Part shown: piece by piece, positions 36,674-49,743 of the stretch
How positions within the stretch are numbered: the first letter of the stretch is position 1
Layout of the letters: each line of letters begins with the position of its first letter
Assembly (NCBI RefSeq): GCF_003351105.1
Contig: NZ_NKRG01000001.1
Coordinates: forward strand, 186,001 to 250,000
Direction of reading: 5' to 3'
Length of the DNA: 64,000 bases
Source: Thermosipho africanus Ob7
Lineage (GTDB): Bacteria; Thermotogota; Thermotogae; Thermotogales; Fervidobacteriaceae
The notes under the pieces: model-generated
What the model was told of the DNA's origin: nothing
Databases searched by the model: none
Seen by the model: only the letters and a program-made list of their open reading frames with translations
Program-made: the position numbers and the translations under genes

Positions 36674-37585
36674 TTACAACTTTTTAACTTCTTCAAGGAT
36701 CTTATCAACTATTATTTGTCCAACTCTCAATTGTGCTTCAACTGTTGAAGCTCCAATGTGGGGTGTTGCAACAACATTTGGAAGTTCAAGAAGTTTTTTT
36801 CTTAGTTCATCTGTTGGAGGTTCAACTTCAAATACATCAAGACCAGCTGCATAGACTTTTCCAGAGATAAGAGCGTTGTAAAGTGCTTCTTCATCAACTA
36901 CTCCGCCGCGTGCGGCATTGATTAATATGACTCCATCTTTCATCTTTTCAAATGCATCTTTTGATACTAGATGCTTTGTTTCATTTGTTAGAGGAACGTG
37001 AATTGTAATAAAATCTGATTCTTTGAATATTGTGTCAAGATCAACTATTTCAACATTCATATCTGTTTCTTTAACAAAAGGATCATATGCAAGTACTCTC
37101 ATGTCAAAAGCAAGTAATCTTTTTGCAACTTCTCTTCCAATGTTTCCAAAGCCAATAATTCCAACTGTTCTTTTATAGAGTTCGTGACCTTTTAGTTGTT
37201 TTTTTGTCCACTCACCATTTTTTAGATCAATCGTTCCTTTTGCAATATGCCTTGCACAGGAAATCATTAACCCAATTGCAAGTTCTGCAACAGAAATTCC
37301 ATTTGCTCCGGGAGTGTTTATAACCTTAATACCTTTTTCTTTTGCCTTTTCAACATCAACGTTGTCAAGTCCAGTTCCTGCCCTTGCAATTATTTTTAAA
37401 TTTTTTCCAGCTTCAATGATGTCAGCAGTTACTTTTGTTGCACTTCTTACAACTAATACGTCTATATTTGGAATTTCCTTTATTAGCTCTTCTTTTTCAA
37501 GGTGCTCTGAAGTTACGTTGTATCCAGAGTTCTTGAGCCTTTCCATGGCACTCTTGTCAAGAGGATCATTTACATGTATTCTCAT
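36674..37585 (-). CDS. serA: D-3-phosphoglycerate dehydrogenase (short form)
   Basis: A 303-residue NAD-dependent 2-hydroxyacid dehydrogenase that oxidises 3-phosphoglycerate, the first step of serine synthesis. The Rossmann motif is GIIGFGNIGREVAKRL. The catalytic Arg (INAARGGVVDEEAL), Glu and His (ATPHIGASTVEAQ) are present. The ACT regulatory domain of longer SerA proteins is missing, as in Thermotoga. Its start overlaps the stop of the aminotransferase gene (TAATG), so the two are translated together. Confidence 0.9.
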   Translation of the reverse strand: MRIHVNDPLDKSAMERLKNSGYNVTSEHLEKEELIKEIPNIDVLVVRSATKVTADIIEAGKNLKIIARAGTGLDNVDVEKAKEKGIKVINTPGANGISVAELAIGLMISCARHIAKGTIDLKNGEWTKKQLKGHELYKRTVGIIGFGNIGREVAKRLLAFDMRVLAYDPFVKETDMNVEIVDLDTIFKESDFITIHVPLTNETKHLVSKDAFEKMKDGVILINAARGGVVDEEALYNALISGKVYAAGLDVFEVEPPTDELRKKLLELPNVVATPHIGASTVEAQLRVGQIIVDKILEEVKKL

Positions 37586-38727
37586 TATTTGTTTACCTCC
37601 TTGAAGAGAACCTCTTGAGCTGCCTTGACTCCTGTACCAAATTCTACTTTGTATCCAAGTTCATTCAAAACAAACTCAAGTGCAGAGATACCAACAATTG
37701 TGTCAAAAATGCTCAAATATCCGAGCGTTGAAATTCTAAAGATTTTACCTTTTACGTGTTCTTGCCCACCTGCAATTGTTACACCATATTTATCTCTCAT
37801 TATTTTTGTTAATTTATTTCCATCTACACCTTCAGGAACTTTGACTGCAGTAGCAACGTTTCCTGGGCGTTTGGAGAAGAGTTCTAACCCCATAGCTTTT
37901 ACTGCAGCTCTTGTTGCGTCTGCAAGTATTCTGTGTCTTTCCCAAACATTTTCGATTCCTTCTTCTTTAACCATTTGAATTGCTTTTCTTAACATGTATA
38001 TTAAGTTAACACCTGGAGTCCATGGATTGTCTGGATATTTTTTTGCGTATGCTTTGAGGTTAAAGTAGTAATTAGAATTTTTGCAATTTTCTACTAATTT
38101 CCATGCCTTATCATTTAATGCAATAAATGCAAGGCCTGGAGGGAGCATAACGCCTTTTTGAGAACCACTTACAACAACGTCTACTCCCCATTCGTCCATC
38201 TTTAATGGTTCTGCAAGAAGTGCACTAACAGCATCAGTTACGAGAACTACATCTGTATCTCTTGTAACTTTTGCGATACCTTCAAGATCAATAACTGTAC
38301 CAGTTGATGTTTCACTATATGTTGTAAATACAGCTTTTGCATCTGGATGTTTTTCAATAGCTTCTTTAATTTGTTCTGGTGTAACAGCTTCTCCCCATTC
38401 TAATTTAATGGATACAACGTTTACATTAAATCTTTCTGCAATTTCTCTCCATCTTTCTCCAAATTTACCTGCTTCGACAATAATTGCTTTATCTCCAGGG
38501 TTTAAAAGGTTTGTTACAGCAGCTTCTAAAGCACCGGTTCCAGAAGAAAGGAGTGTGTAAACTCTATGTTCTGTTTGAAAGAGATATTTTAACTCATTCA
38601 AAGTTTCTTCTAATATTTTTACAAATTGTGGAGTTCTGTGGTGAATGGTTTCACGAGCGCCTTCTAGTAAAATCTCAGATGGGACTGGAGTTGGCCCAGG
38701 AGCCAAAAGATAATTCTTTTTGATCAT
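37585..38727 (-). CDS. AGXT-type aminotransferase (serine/phosphoserine or alanine-glyoxylate)
   Basis: A 380-residue class V PLP enzyme. The opening [10 protein letters not shown] and [10 protein letters not shown], the SGTGALEAA substrate loop and the Lys of [13 protein letters not shown] (Schiff base) are visible. The family transfers amino groups among serine, alanine, glyoxylate and pyruvate. Coupling to serA suggests it takes the place of phosphoserine aminotransferase in serine synthesis; this is inferred from context. Confidence 0.88.
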   Translation of the reverse strand: MIKKNYLLAPGPTPVPSEILLEGARETIHHRTPQFVKILEETLNELKYLFQTEHRVYTLLSSGTGALEAAVTNLLNPGDKAIIVEAGKFGERWREIAERFNVNVVSIKLEWGEAVTPEQIKEAIEKHPDAKAVFTTYSETSTGTVIDLEGIAKVTRDTDVVLVTDAVSALLAEPLKMDEWGVDVVVSGSQKGVMLPPGLAFIALNDKAWKLVENCKNSNYYFNLKAYAKKYPDNPWTPGVNLIYMLRKAIQMVKEEGIENVWERHRILADATRAAVKAMGLELFSKRPGNVATAVKVPEGVDGNKLTKIMRDKYGVTIAGGQEHVKGKIFRISTLGYLSIFDTIVGISALEFVLNELGYKVEFGTGVKAAQEVLFKEVNK

Positions 38728-38929
38728 TTGATAACACCTCCTAGTTTTTTTGTAGTTGCCACTTACAATTTTAAATTAAATAAATGAATTGTAAATGGAG
38801 TTTATTGTTAGTATTTTTCAATAAACTAGAGAAAATTGCTAATTTTGAAGGAAAACTTGCTTATTTAGAGTTTTACTATTTTGTATTTCTATTGTACACT
38901 TATTATAGAATTATTTCAATTGTTAAAAA

Positions 38930-38945
38930 ATGCAAAATTTTGCAT
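38930..38945. promoter_or_regulatory. Perfect 16-bp palindrome upstream of the fermentation operon
   Basis: ATGCAAAATTTTGCAT is self-complementary. A related TTGCATGCAA overlaps its right side, and ATTGCAA follows. It lies in the divergent gap between the serine genes and the aminotransferase, 54 bases before the latter's start. It could be an operator; the regulator is not in the window. Confidence 0.4.
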
Positions 38946-38998
38946 GCAAAAAATTGCAAACAATGAGAGATAAGATACATATATTTGGAGGTGAAATT

Positions 38999-40234
38999 AT
39001 GGATTATAGTTCAAAGTATTCGAAATTAGGCAACAGCCTTCGATCCTCCTTGATAAGAGAACTCTTAAAGTACGCAAGTGTTGAAGGAGCTATTTCCTTT
39101 GGAGGTGGAGTTCCAGACCCAGAAACCTTTCCAAGACATGAACTTTCCAAAATTGCATCCGAAGTTATAGAAAATGAATATGGCTACGTGCTTCAATATA
39201 GTACAACCGAAGGTGATCCAGAACTTGCAAAGCAAATGTTGAGATTGTTGGAAAAATTATTTGGAATTAGTGGACTTGATGAATCAAATATTATGTTTAC
39301 AACTGGTTCACAGCAGGCACTTGAGCTTGCTGGAAAGGTATTTTTAGATGAAGAAAGCATAGCTATTGTTGAAAATCCATTTTATCTTGGAGCTGCAAGT
39401 GCATTTAGAATGAGATTTGCAAATTTTGTTTCGGTACCTATTGAAGATGATGGAATGAATGTAGATGTTTTAGAAAAGAAATTAAAAGAACTCGATGAGA
39501 AAGGGCAAATAAAGAAAGTAAAGTTTATTTATGTAATTCCAAACTTCCACAACCCCGCTGGTGCAACACTTTCATTGGAAAAGAGAAAGAGAATAATAGA
39601 ACTTGCTGAAAAATATGACTTGTTAATATTAGAAGACGATCCATATGGATTGCTCAGATTTGAGGGAGAGCATCTTCCATCATTATTTAAACTTGCAGGA
39701 AAAGAAAGAGTTATTCTTCTTAATACTTTTAGTAAGATACTTGCTCCTGGGCTTAGAATAGGTGCAGTTATTGGTGAAAAAGAGCTAGTTAGAAAATTTG
39801 TTCTTGCAAAACAAGGTACAGATTTGTGTAGCCCAGCTTTAACACAAAGAATTGCAGCAAGATACCTTGAAAGATACGATTTGATTGAACAAATTACACC
39901 AACACTAAAGCTTTATAAATCAAAGAGAGATACAATGATGAAGGCATTTGAAGAAAACTTTTCAGAGATTAATGGTATTAAATGGATTTATCCATCAGGT
40001 GGTTTGTTTACTTGGGTTACCTTGCCTGAAGGTTTTGATACTCTTGAAATGTTTGAAATTGCAAAGAAAAGATTAGTATTTTATATCCCTGGTCAAGCAT
40101 TTACTCCAGATGACAGCGTTTCAAGTTCAATGAGGCTTTCATTCTGTTTACCACCGCATGAAAAGATAATAGAGGGTGTTAAAAGATTAAAAGATGTAAT
40201 TGTTGAGTATGGAAAGAGTAAGGGGTTGATATAG
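38999..40234 (+). CDS. PLP-dependent aminotransferase of the 2-aminoadipate/branched-chain (LysN-like) type
   Basis: A 411-residue fold-type I aminotransferase. Motifs are FGGGVPDPETFP near the start, TTGSQQALEL, PNFHNPAGATLS, the pyridine-N Asp in LEDDPYGLLRFEG, and the Schiff-base Lys in LNTFSKILAPGLRIG. An upstream in-frame ATG (38930) falls in the palindrome; TTGGAGGTG sets the ATG at 38999. As first gene before butyrate kinase, phosphotransbutyrylase and VOR, it probably makes branched-chain 2-oxoacids for fermentation. Confidence 0.88.
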   Translation: MDYSSKYSKLGNSLRSSLIRELLKYASVEGAISFGGGVPDPETFPRHELSKIASEVIENEYGYVLQYSTTEGDPELAKQMLRLLEKLFGISGLDESNIMFTTGSQQALELAGKVFLDEESIAIVENPFYLGAASAFRMRFANFVSVPIEDDGMNVDVLEKKLKELDEKGQIKKVKFIYVIPNFHNPAGATLSLEKRKRIIELAEKYDLLILEDDPYGLLRFEGEHLPSLFKLAGKERVILLNTFSKILAPGLRIGAVIGEKELVRKFVLAKQGTDLCSPALTQRIAARYLERYDLIEQITPTLKLYKSKRDTMMKAFEENFSEINGIKWIYPSGGLFTWVTLPEGFDTLEMFEIAKKRLVFYIPGQAFTPDDSVSSSMRLSFCLPPHEKIIEGVKRLKDVIVEYGKSKGLI

Positions 40235-41288
40235 TGTTGATTTTAGTTATTAACCCTGGCTCTACAAGTACGAAGGTAGCAATTTTTGAAGATGATGTAA
40301 AAAAAGTTCAGGAGACTTTGAGACATGATGTAGAAGAACTTGAGAGGTTCAATGATCTGATGGAACAAGAAGATTTTAGAAAAGAAGCAATTTTAAAATT
40401 TGTGGAATCTAATGGCTACAAATTAGAAGATTTTGATGCAATAGCATGTAGAGGCGGAATTTTACCACCACTTGAAAGTGGAACATACATAGTAAATGAA
40501 GAAATGGTTGATTATTTAAAAAATAAAACCAGGGTAAAACATGCATCTAATCTTGCAGCTGTAATTGGATACTCGTTATCTGGTGGAAAGATTCCTGTTT
40601 ATATAACTGACCCAGTTTCAGTTGATGAAATGATTGATGAAGCTAGACTGTCTGGGATTCCTGAGATAGAAAGACTTAGTCTTGCACATGCGTTGAATAT
40701 AAAGGCAGTAGCAAGAGAAGTTGCGAATCAACTAGGAAAAAGATATGAAGAATTAAATATGGTTGTAGCTCATCTTGGTGGAGGAATATCCGTAACAGCT
40801 CATGAAAAGGGTAGAATGATAGATGTAAATAATGCAAATGATGAAGGTCCATTTAGTCCAGAAAGAACAGGAGAACTTCCAGTTGGTGATGTGGCAAAAT
40901 TATGCTTTTCAGGAAAATATACAAAAGAAGAGTTAAAAAAGATGTTTATAGGAAAGGGTGGAGTTGTAGCTTATCTGGGAACAAATGATGTAAAAAAGGT
41001 CATGGAAGAAGGGACTGAAGAAGAAAAATTCATTATAGATGCAATGGTATACCAAATTGCAAAAGAAATCGGTGGAATGTGTGCAGTTTTAAAAGGAAAA
41101 GTTGATGCAATTGTCATAACAGGTGGAATTGCAAATAATGTAGAAGTTGTGGAAAAGATAAAATCTTATGTATTTAAATTTGCTCCTGTCTTTTCTGTAC
41201 CCGGAGAATTTGAAATGGAAGCTTTAGCAAAGGGAGCTTTAAGAGTTTTAAAAGGTGAGGAAGAGGCAAAGATATGGGGTGAGAAAAA

Positions 41289-41292
<4 letters not shown>
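40234..41292 (+). CDS. buk: Butyrate kinase (first copy)
   Basis: A 352-residue acetokinase-family enzyme. It makes ATP from butyryl- or isobutyryl-phosphate. Visible: [12 protein letters not shown] phosphate loop, VVAHLGGGISVTAHEKG, GPFSPERTGELP and ITGGIANN. GTG start shares a base with the preceding stop. It is followed by ptb with an ATGA overlap and by a second kinase copy. Confidence 0.93.
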
Positions 41293-43921
<2,629 letters not shown>

Positions 43922-43934
43922 GGAGGTTGTGAAA

Positions 43935-44156
43935 ATGCCTAAGGTAAAAGGATATATTGAAATCGATCAGGAAAGATGTAAAGGTTGCGGATTATGTATT
44001 AATGCTTGTCCAATGAAAGTTATAGAATTTTCTGATTCTTTCAATTCAAAAGGTTATCATCCTGCCGAACCAAAACATTTAGAAAAATGTATCGCTTGTG
44101 GATTTTGTTATAGAATGTGCCCTGATGTTTGTATAACAGTATATAGGGAAGAGTGA
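43935..44156 (+). CDS. vorD: 2-oxoacid:ferredoxin oxidoreductase delta (2[4Fe-4S] ferredoxin) subunit
   Basis: A 73-residue ferredoxin with two clusters (CKGCGLCINACP and CIACGFCYRMCP). It passes electrons from the TPP subunits to ferredoxin. AGGAGG at 43921 is 8 bases before the ATG at 43935; an in-frame GTG two codons earlier is too close. It is first of the four VOR genes. Confidence 0.92.
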   Translation: MPKVKGYIEIDQERCKGCGLCINACPMKVIEFSDSFNSKGYHPAEPKHLEKCIACGFCYRMCPDVCITVYREE

Positions 44157-44169
44157 GGAGGGAAAAAGT

Positions 44170-45228
44170 ATGGCAAAAGTAATGGTTAAAGGAACGGAAG
44201 CAATTGGCGAAGCCGCTATAAGAGCAGGTTGTAGACATTTCTTTGGATATCCTATAACTCCTCAGAGTGAGCTTCCAGAATATATGTCAAAGAGATTGCC
44301 AGAAGTTGGAGGAGTTTTTTTACAAACTGAAAGTGAAGTTGCAACTGTTAATATGTTATACGGTGCAGCATGTACTGGTAAAAGGGTTATGACATCTACT
44401 TCATCCCCAGGTTTCAGTTTGATGATGGAAGGCGTTTCCTATATGGCATGTGCAAAACTTCCAGCAGTATTTGTAAATGTTGTACGTGGTGGACCTGGAC
44501 TTGGTGATATTCAACCAGCACAAGGGGATTATTGGCAAGCAACAAAAGGTGGTGGACATGGAGATTATAGATTAATTGTACTTGCACCATCAACTGTTCA
44601 GGAAGCAGTTGACCTTACAGTTCTAGCATTCGACTTGTCTGACAAATATAGAACACCTGCTCTTATTCTTGCAGATGGTATGTTGGGACAGATGATGGAA
44701 CCAGTTGAATTCCCAGAATTTAGAGATCTTTCTACTTTACCTGATCATAGTGATTGGGCATTAACAGGTGCAAAGGGAAGAGAGCCTCATATAGTTACTT
44801 CATTTGATATAGATCCTTACAATCTTGAGAAAATGAACTTGGAATTAGTTGAAATATACAAAGAAATTGAAAAGAATGAAGTGAGATGGGAAGAGTATAG
44901 AACTGAAGATGCAGACATTGTAATAACAGCATTTGGAACCGTAGCAAGAATTGCAAAGAGTGTTGTTGACATGGCAAGGGAAGATGGACTAAAAGTAGGT
45001 TTATTTAGACCAATTACAGTATGGCCATATCCATATGAGCCACTTGAAAAACTAGCAGATAAGGTAGAAATGTTCTTTGACGTAGAAATGAATATGGGAC
45101 AAATGCTTGAGGATGTAAAACTAGCTGTAAAAGGTAAAAAGCCAATTAAGTTCTATTCAAGAATGGGTGGAGTAGTTCCAACACCTAATGAGATTTACGA
45201 TGCATTGAAAAAGGAAATTGGGAGGTGA
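44170..45228 (+). CDS. vorB: 2-oxoacid (3-methyl-2-oxobutanoate):ferredoxin oxidoreductase alpha subunit
   Basis: A 352-residue subunit. The N-terminal half has [27 protein letters not shown] and [15 protein letters not shown]; the C-terminal half is the transketolase-C-like domain. With the beta (TPP), gamma and delta subunits it oxidises branched-chain 2-oxoacids to acyl-CoA, CO2 and reduced ferredoxin. Substrate class is inferred from the neighbours buk and ptb. Confidence 0.92.
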   Translation: MAKVMVKGTEAIGEAAIRAGCRHFFGYPITPQSELPEYMSKRLPEVGGVFLQTESEVATVNMLYGAACTGKRVMTSTSSPGFSLMMEGVSYMACAKLPAVFVNVVRGGPGLGDIQPAQGDYWQATKGGGHGDYRLIVLAPSTVQEAVDLTVLAFDLSDKYRTPALILADGMLGQMMEPVEFPEFRDLSTLPDHSDWALTGAKGREPHIVTSFDIDPYNLEKMNLELVEIYKEIEKNEVRWEEYRTEDADIVITAFGTVARIAKSVVDMAREDGLKVGLFRPITVWPYPYEPLEKLADKVEMFFDVEMNMGQMLEDVKLAVKGKKPIKFYSRMGGVVPTPNEIYDALKKEIGR

Positions 45229-45233
45229 GTTTA

Positions 45234-45986
45234 ATGAGAAAAGTTTTATATAAAATGCCTGAATCATTAACTGGAAAGGAATTTACATATTGTCCTGGAT
45301 GTCATCATGGAATTATTCATAGATTAATAGCAGAAGTTATCGATGAACTTGGAATTAGGGAAAAAACATTGGTTGTATCTCCAATAGGTTGTTCTGTTTT
45401 TGCGTACCAATTTTTTAACATGGATGGAACAATAGCACCACACGGTAGAGCTCCGGCAGTTGCTACAGGTATGAAAAGAGCAAGACCAGATTTATATGTA
45501 TTTACATATCAAGGTGACGGAGACTTGGCAGCAATTGGTACAGCAGAGATTATGCATGCTGCAAATAGAGGAGAAAAGATTACTACAATTTTTGTTAATA
45601 ACGCAATTTATGGAATGACTGGTGGTCAAATGGCTCCAACAACGCTTTTAGGTATGAAGTCAACAACAACACCATATGGAAGAAAAGCAGAAAATGATGG
45701 TTATCCAATGCATATGTGCGAATTCTTAAAAGAAGCAAGGGGAGTAGCATATCTTGCAAGAACAAAGGTAAATACACCTCAAGACGTAGAAAAAACTAAA
45801 AAGGCAATCAAAAAAGCATTTTTAGCACAGGTAAAGGGAATAGGATTTGGAATGGTTGAAGTATTATCAACATGCCCAACAAACTGGGGAATTGATCCTG
45901 TATCTGCAAATAAATGGCTTGAAGAAAACATGATTCCTGAATATCCATTGGGTGTATTTGTGGATAAGGTTGGTGATGAGAAATGA
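45234..45986 (+). CDS. vorA: 2-oxoacid:ferredoxin oxidoreductase beta (TPP-binding) subunit
   Basis: A 250-residue thiamine-diphosphate subunit. [11 protein letters not shown] near the start, the TPP/Mg motif [19 protein letters not shown] and [16 protein letters not shown] are visible. The GTG at 45225 falls inside GGAGGTGAG, so the ATG at 45234 is chosen. It overlaps the gamma subunit gene by four bases. Confidence 0.93.
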   Translation: MRKVLYKMPESLTGKEFTYCPGCHHGIIHRLIAEVIDELGIREKTLVVSPIGCSVFAYQFFNMDGTIAPHGRAPAVATGMKRARPDLYVFTYQGDGDLAAIGTAEIMHAANRGEKITTIFVNNAIYGMTGGQMAPTTLLGMKSTTTPYGRKAENDGYPMHMCEFLKEARGVAYLARTKVNTPQDVEKTKKAIKKAFLAQVKGIGFGMVEVLSTCPTNWGIDPVSANKWLEENMIPEYPLGVFVDKVGDEK

Positions 45987-46522
45987 GGTTTGTATTTGCA
46001 GGATTTGGTGGTCAAGGTGTAATGCTTATGGGTCAAATCCTTGCTTATGCAGGAATGATTGAGGGAAAGAGTGTAACTTGGATGCCATCATACGGTCCAG
46101 AAATGCGCGGTGGAACTGCAAATTGTACCGTTGTAGTTGAAGACAAAGAAGTTGCATCACCAGTGGTAGATAAAGCAGAAGTTGTAGTAGCTATGAATAT
46201 TCCTTCAATGCTTAAATTTCAAAGCTTTGTAACTGATGGAGGATACTTGTTCTTAAACGAGTCGGTTATAGACAGAGAACCTGAAAGAAAAGATGGAATA
46301 AATATTTACAAAATAAATTGTAATGAAATAGCAGATGAACTTGGAAATTTAAAAGTAGCAAACATGGTAATGCTTGGAGCAGTAATTGGGGCTACAAATA
46401 TAGTTTCAAAAGAAAGTGTAATAAAAGCACTTGAGCAAAAATTAACTGGGAAAAAAGCAGACCTTATAGATATTAATATTAAAGCTATTGAAAGAGGAAT
46501 GCAGGAAGCTAGCAAGCAGTAG
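45983..46522 (+). CDS. vorC: 2-oxoacid:ferredoxin oxidoreductase gamma subunit
   Basis: A 179-residue subunit with the typical opening [20 protein letters not shown] and [16 protein letters not shown]. It completes the four-subunit enzyme and ends the operon that starts with the aminotransferase. A terminator follows 25 bases later. Confidence 0.93.
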   Translation: MRFVFAGFGGQGVMLMGQILAYAGMIEGKSVTWMPSYGPEMRGGTANCTVVVEDKEVASPVVDKAEVVVAMNIPSMLKFQSFVTDGGYLFLNESVIDREPERKDGINIYKINCNEIADELGNLKVANMVMLGAVIGATNIVSKESVIKALEQKLTGKKADLIDINIKAIERGMQEASKQ

Positions 46523-46547
46523 GCGGATGAGATAAAGCCCTCATTAT

Positions 46548-46573
46548 GGGACCCTTCGGGTCCCGTCTTTTTA
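46548..46573 (+). terminator. Terminator of the VOR/butyrate kinase operon
   Basis: GGGACCC and GGGTCCC pair around TTC, followed by a T-rich CGTCTTTTT tail. Confidence 0.85.
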
Positions 46574-46609
46574 ATTAAGATAAAACAAGTTGAAAATGGG
46601 AAAAAAGTT

Positions 46610-46637
46610 TTGAAAAAATTAAAAATTCGTGTATAAT
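46610..46637 (+). promoter_or_regulatory. Promoter of the yicC-remA-gmk-rpoZ operon
   Basis: TTGAAA (46610-46615), a 16-base spacer, TATAAT (46632-46637), 20 bases before the TTG start of yicC. Confidence 0.7.
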
Positions 46638-46657
46638 TGTTAATAGGAGTGATTAAT

Positions 46658-47533
46658 TTGCTAAAAAGTATGACTGGCTATGCCAAAGTGGAAAAGTTTT
46701 CAGAAAAATTTAGAGTAAGTTGTGAAGTAAAAAGTCTCAATTCAAAGGGATTAGATATTAATGTATCCCTTCCTTACTATTTATCTTCAAAAGAAATTGA
46801 AATTACTAAGATAATTTCAAGTTTTTTGACCCGTGGAAAGGTTAATTTAAGAATAAATGTTAAGTTTTTAACACCGGTAAATCTTTCGATTGATTATGTT
46901 ATGGCAAAATCGTACTATGATACATTAGAAGGTGTAAGAGAAAGTCTTGGAATACAAAATTCGATAGTTTTGGGTGATTTATTGAATTTTAGAGAAATTT
47001 TTCGTGGAGATATAGAAGATGAAGTGGTTGAAGAATTGTGGAATTTTACAAAAGAAGTTTTATCATCGTCTTTAGAGATGTTAGTTGAGGAAAGAAAAAA
47101 GGAAGGTCAAAAGATATGTAAAGATATAGAAAATATGGTGAATAAAATAGAAGAGATTACATTAAATATAGAAAAAGTAGCGAGTGATATGAAAGAGGAA
47201 ATTGCAAAGAAATTGAGAGAAAGTGTTGAAGAAATTTTACCTGAGAATGTTGAGATGGATACGAACCAATTTGAAACAGCGGTAGCTTTGATAGCAGATA
47301 AAGCAGATATAAGGGAAGAAATAGAAAGATTAAAAAGTCATATAGATAGGATGAAAGAACTTTTATTAAAAGATGAACCCGTTGGAATGTTATTTAATTT
47401 TCTAACACAAGAAGTTCACAGAGAATTTAATACGATACTTTCAAAAAGCAGAATGCTTGAAATTAGCAATTTAGCCCTTGAGGGCAAATATATTAATTCA
47501 CAATTGAAAGAGCAAATTCAAAACGTTGAATAA
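46658..47533 (+). CDS. yicC: YicC family endoribonuclease-like protein
   Basis: A 291-residue protein beginning [11 protein letters not shown], the hallmark of YicC, and ending with the conserved [22 protein letters not shown] and [10 protein letters not shown]. coli YicC is reported to cleave RNA. TTG at 46658 behind AGGAGT is chosen because the family starts directly before KSMTGYG. It is followed by remA, gmk and rpoZ, a conserved order in Firmicutes and Thermotogae. Confidence 0.92.
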   Translation: MLKSMTGYAKVEKFSEKFRVSCEVKSLNSKGLDINVSLPYYLSSKEIEITKIISSFLTRGKVNLRINVKFLTPVNLSIDYVMAKSYYDTLEGVRESLGIQNSIVLGDLLNFREIFRGDIEDEVVEELWNFTKEVLSSSLEMLVEERKKEGQKICKDIENMVNKIEEITLNIEKVASDMKEEIAKKLRESVEEILPENVEMDTNQFETAVALIADKADIREEIERLKSHIDRMKELLLKDEPVGMLFNFLTQEVHREFNTILSKSRMLEISNLALEGKYINSQLKEQIQNVE

Positions 47534-47550
47534 TTTGGGAGGTGTATTTT

Positions 47551-47835
47551 ATGTTTGGTTTAATTAATATTGGTTTTGGAAATGTAATTGCAGGTGACAG
47601 GATTGTAGCAATTGTTAATCCTGAAAGTGCACCACTTAAAAGACTAAAAGAAGATGCAAAGGAAGAAGGAAAGCTTATAGATGCAACATACGGGAGAAAA
47701 ACAAGAGCTATCCTAATTTCCGATAGTAACCATATAATTTTAAGTGCAATTCAGCCAGAAACTATTGCCCAAAGGTTTATGCAATCATTCTTTGAAATAG
47801 AAGAACAACTTGACAAAATTAGAAGAAAGGGATAA
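47551..47835 (+). CDS. remA: RemA/DUF370 family regulator
   Basis: A 94-residue protein ([62 protein letters not shown]). In Bacillus RemA is a DNA-binding regulator of matrix genes. Position between yicC and gmk is the usual one. GGGAGGTG places the ATG at 47551, three codons after an in-frame GTG. Confidence 0.92.
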   Translation: MFGLINIGFGNVIAGDRIVAIVNPESAPLKRLKEDAKEEGKLIDATYGRKTRAILISDSNHIILSAIQPETIAQRFMQSFFEIEEQLDKIRRKG

Positions 47836-47836
47836 T

Positions 47837-48469
47837 ATGAAGGGGACTTTATTTGTAGTTAGTGGACCATCAGGAGTTGGAAAAACAAGTATTATTAGTG
47901 CCCTTATGAATAAACTAGAGAATATAGTTTTTTCTGTTTCATGTACTACACGCCCACCACGTCCAGGAGAAGTTGATGGTGTAGATTATTTTTTTGTGAG
48001 TAGAGATAAGTTTATTGAAATGAGAGAAAAAGGCGAATTTTTAGAATGGGCGGAAGTGCATGGAAATTTGTATGGAACGCCAAAAAGATTTGTACTTGAA
48101 AATATTGAAAAAGGTAATAGAATAATATTGGATATAGATGTACAAGGAGCATTGCAGGTAAAGAGAAATTTTGATGATGCAGTATTTATCTTTGTTGCAC
48201 CACCAAGTTATGAAGTTTTGAAGGAGAGGCTTTTAAAAAGAGGAACTGAAAATAGCCAGTCGATGTTAAAAAGGCTTGAAAATGCAAAGTGGGAAATGTC
48301 AAAGATTGTTGAATTTGATTATTTAATAGTAAATAGTGATCTTGAAAAGTCTATACTTGCAATGAAATCTATAGTTATTGCAGAATCGTACAGAACAAGG
48401 AGAATTTTAGACGAAGAATTGATAAAACGGCTTTTTAAAGGGGTGAGTGAAAGTGAGACCGGTAATTAA
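47837..48469 (+). CDS. gmk: Guanylate kinase
   Basis: A 210-residue enzyme that converts GMP to GDP with ATP. P-loop GPSGVGKTS is at residues 10-18. The GMP-binding [32 protein letters not shown] and DIDVQGA follow. An upstream in-frame ATG lies within remA; AAGAAAGGG precedes the ATG at 47837. Confidence 0.95.
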
Positions 48470-48680
48470 CTACGATGAACTACTAAAGAAGATTCCCTAC
48501 AAATTTGCTATTCCAATTGCAGCGGCAAAACGTGCAGAAAATTTAAAGGAATTTGCAAAACCTTATGTTGAAACTTGGGATAACAACTATGTAAGTATTG
48601 CGCTAAAGGAATTGAGTGAAGGTTATATAAGGATTAAGAACGAAGAAATTTTGAAAGTTTTAATTCCAAATGTAAAGTAA
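48453..48680 (+). CDS. rpoZ: RNA polymerase omega subunit
   Basis: About 75 residues, starting GTG at 48453 (or 48447) behind [38 protein letters not shown] is the conserved N-terminal core that holds the beta' C-terminus. It directly follows gmk, the normal location, and is followed by a strong hairpin. Confidence 0.88.
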
Positions 48681-48682
48681 AA

Positions 48683-48720
48683 AAAAACATGACCCTGAAT
48701 TTTTCAGGGTCATGTTTTTT
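48683..48720. terminator. Bidirectional terminator between rpoZ and the M42 peptidase genes
   Basis: AAAAACATGACCCTGAA and TTCAGGGTCATGTTTTT pair over 17 bp with a 3-base loop. Long A and T flanks serve both convergent units. Confidence 0.9.
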
Positions 48721-48735
48721 AGTTGCTATTAGGCT

Positions 48736-49743
48736 TTATTTTACTACTGGAGCACTTTCGAGAAATTTTTTAACTAGTAAAACACTGTTTTTATAATCAT
48801 CAAGGCTTATTACTATTATAGGGCTGTGAATGTATCTTGAAGGAATTGAAATTACTGCAGCAGGAACACCGTATGTACTTCTTGCATATCTTGCAGCATT
48901 TGTTCCACCGGCGGTTCTTCTTTTATACTGGAACGGAATGTTATTTTTCTTTGCAGTATCAACAAGTGCATCGAATAAGTCTTTATCGATGACATAGCCT
49001 GAATGTAAGAATGTCAAAGCTGGACCATCACCAATATGAGTTGCCCATTGAGATTTATCTAATTCAGGATTATCACCAGCTGTTGTTGTTTCAAGTGCAA
49101 TTGCAAAATCTGGTTTTATTTGTTCGCTAACAACTGCTGCACCACGAAGACCTGTTTCTTCTTGAACGCTAAATACAAAATAGAGGTCATAGTCACTTTT
49201 TACATTACTTTCAATTAAATCTATTAAAATGCTACAGCCGCCTCTATCGTCAAATGCTTTACCAGTTGCAAAGTTGCCAATTTCTTTATATTTTGTTGTA
49301 AATGCAACGTAATCACCTATTTTAACCTTTTTTTCTGCTTCAGCCTTTGAAGAAAATCCTGCATCTATTTTTAATTGTGAAAATTCAGGAGCTTTATACG
49401 GATCATCTTGCAAGTGAATTGCTTTAAAGCCAATAACCCCTATTATTTCGTCGTTAATAATGACTTTTTTGCCGATTACTACCCTTGGATCTACACCTCC
49501 AACTGGCATGAAAGAAAGTGATCCGTCTTCTTCAATATTTGTAATCATGAAGCCAACTTCGTCCATGTGTGCATCCAAAACAACTTTTGCCTTACCATTT
49601 CCTTTCTTGAAGGCAATTAAATTTCCCATTCTATCTACCCAAAATTTATCAACTTTATCTTTTATCTTTTCTATGATAAAGTCTCTTACTTTTTTTTCAT
49701 TTCCTGAGACTCCATTTATTTCAGAAAGTTCTTTTAAATACAT
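48736..49743 (-). CDS. M42 family aminopeptidase
   Basis: A 335-residue dinuclear metallopeptidase that forms large tetrahedral particles in related thermophiles. Metal ligands and acids are visible: LDAHMDEVGFM, KAFDDRGGCS, SVQEETGLRGA, ALETTTAGD and a late PSRYIHSPI. It is the second of two tandem M42 genes, one base from the upstream one. Thermotoga carries a similar tandem set. Confidence 0.93.
   Translation of the reverse strand: MYLKELSEINGVSGNEKKVRDFIIEKIKDKVDKFWVDRMGNLIAFKKGNGKAKVVLDAHMDEVGFMITNIEEDGSLSFMPVGGVDPRVVIGKKVIINDEIIGVIGFKAIHLQDDPYKAPEFSQLKIDAGFSSKAEAEKKVKIGDYVAFTTKYKEIGNFATGKAFDDRGGCSILIDLIESNVKSDYDLYFVFSVQEETGLRGAAVVSEQIKPDFAIALETTTAGDNPELDKSQWATHIGDGPALTFLHSGYVIDKDLFDALVDTAKKNNIPFQYKRRTAGGTNAARYARSTYGVPAAVISIPSRYIHSPIIVISLDDYKNSVLLVKKFLESAPVVK

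Noticed and set aside
46548-46573. A regulatory RNA or riboswitch after vorC
   Set aside because: Only a short GC stem with T tail is present, which is explained as a terminator.
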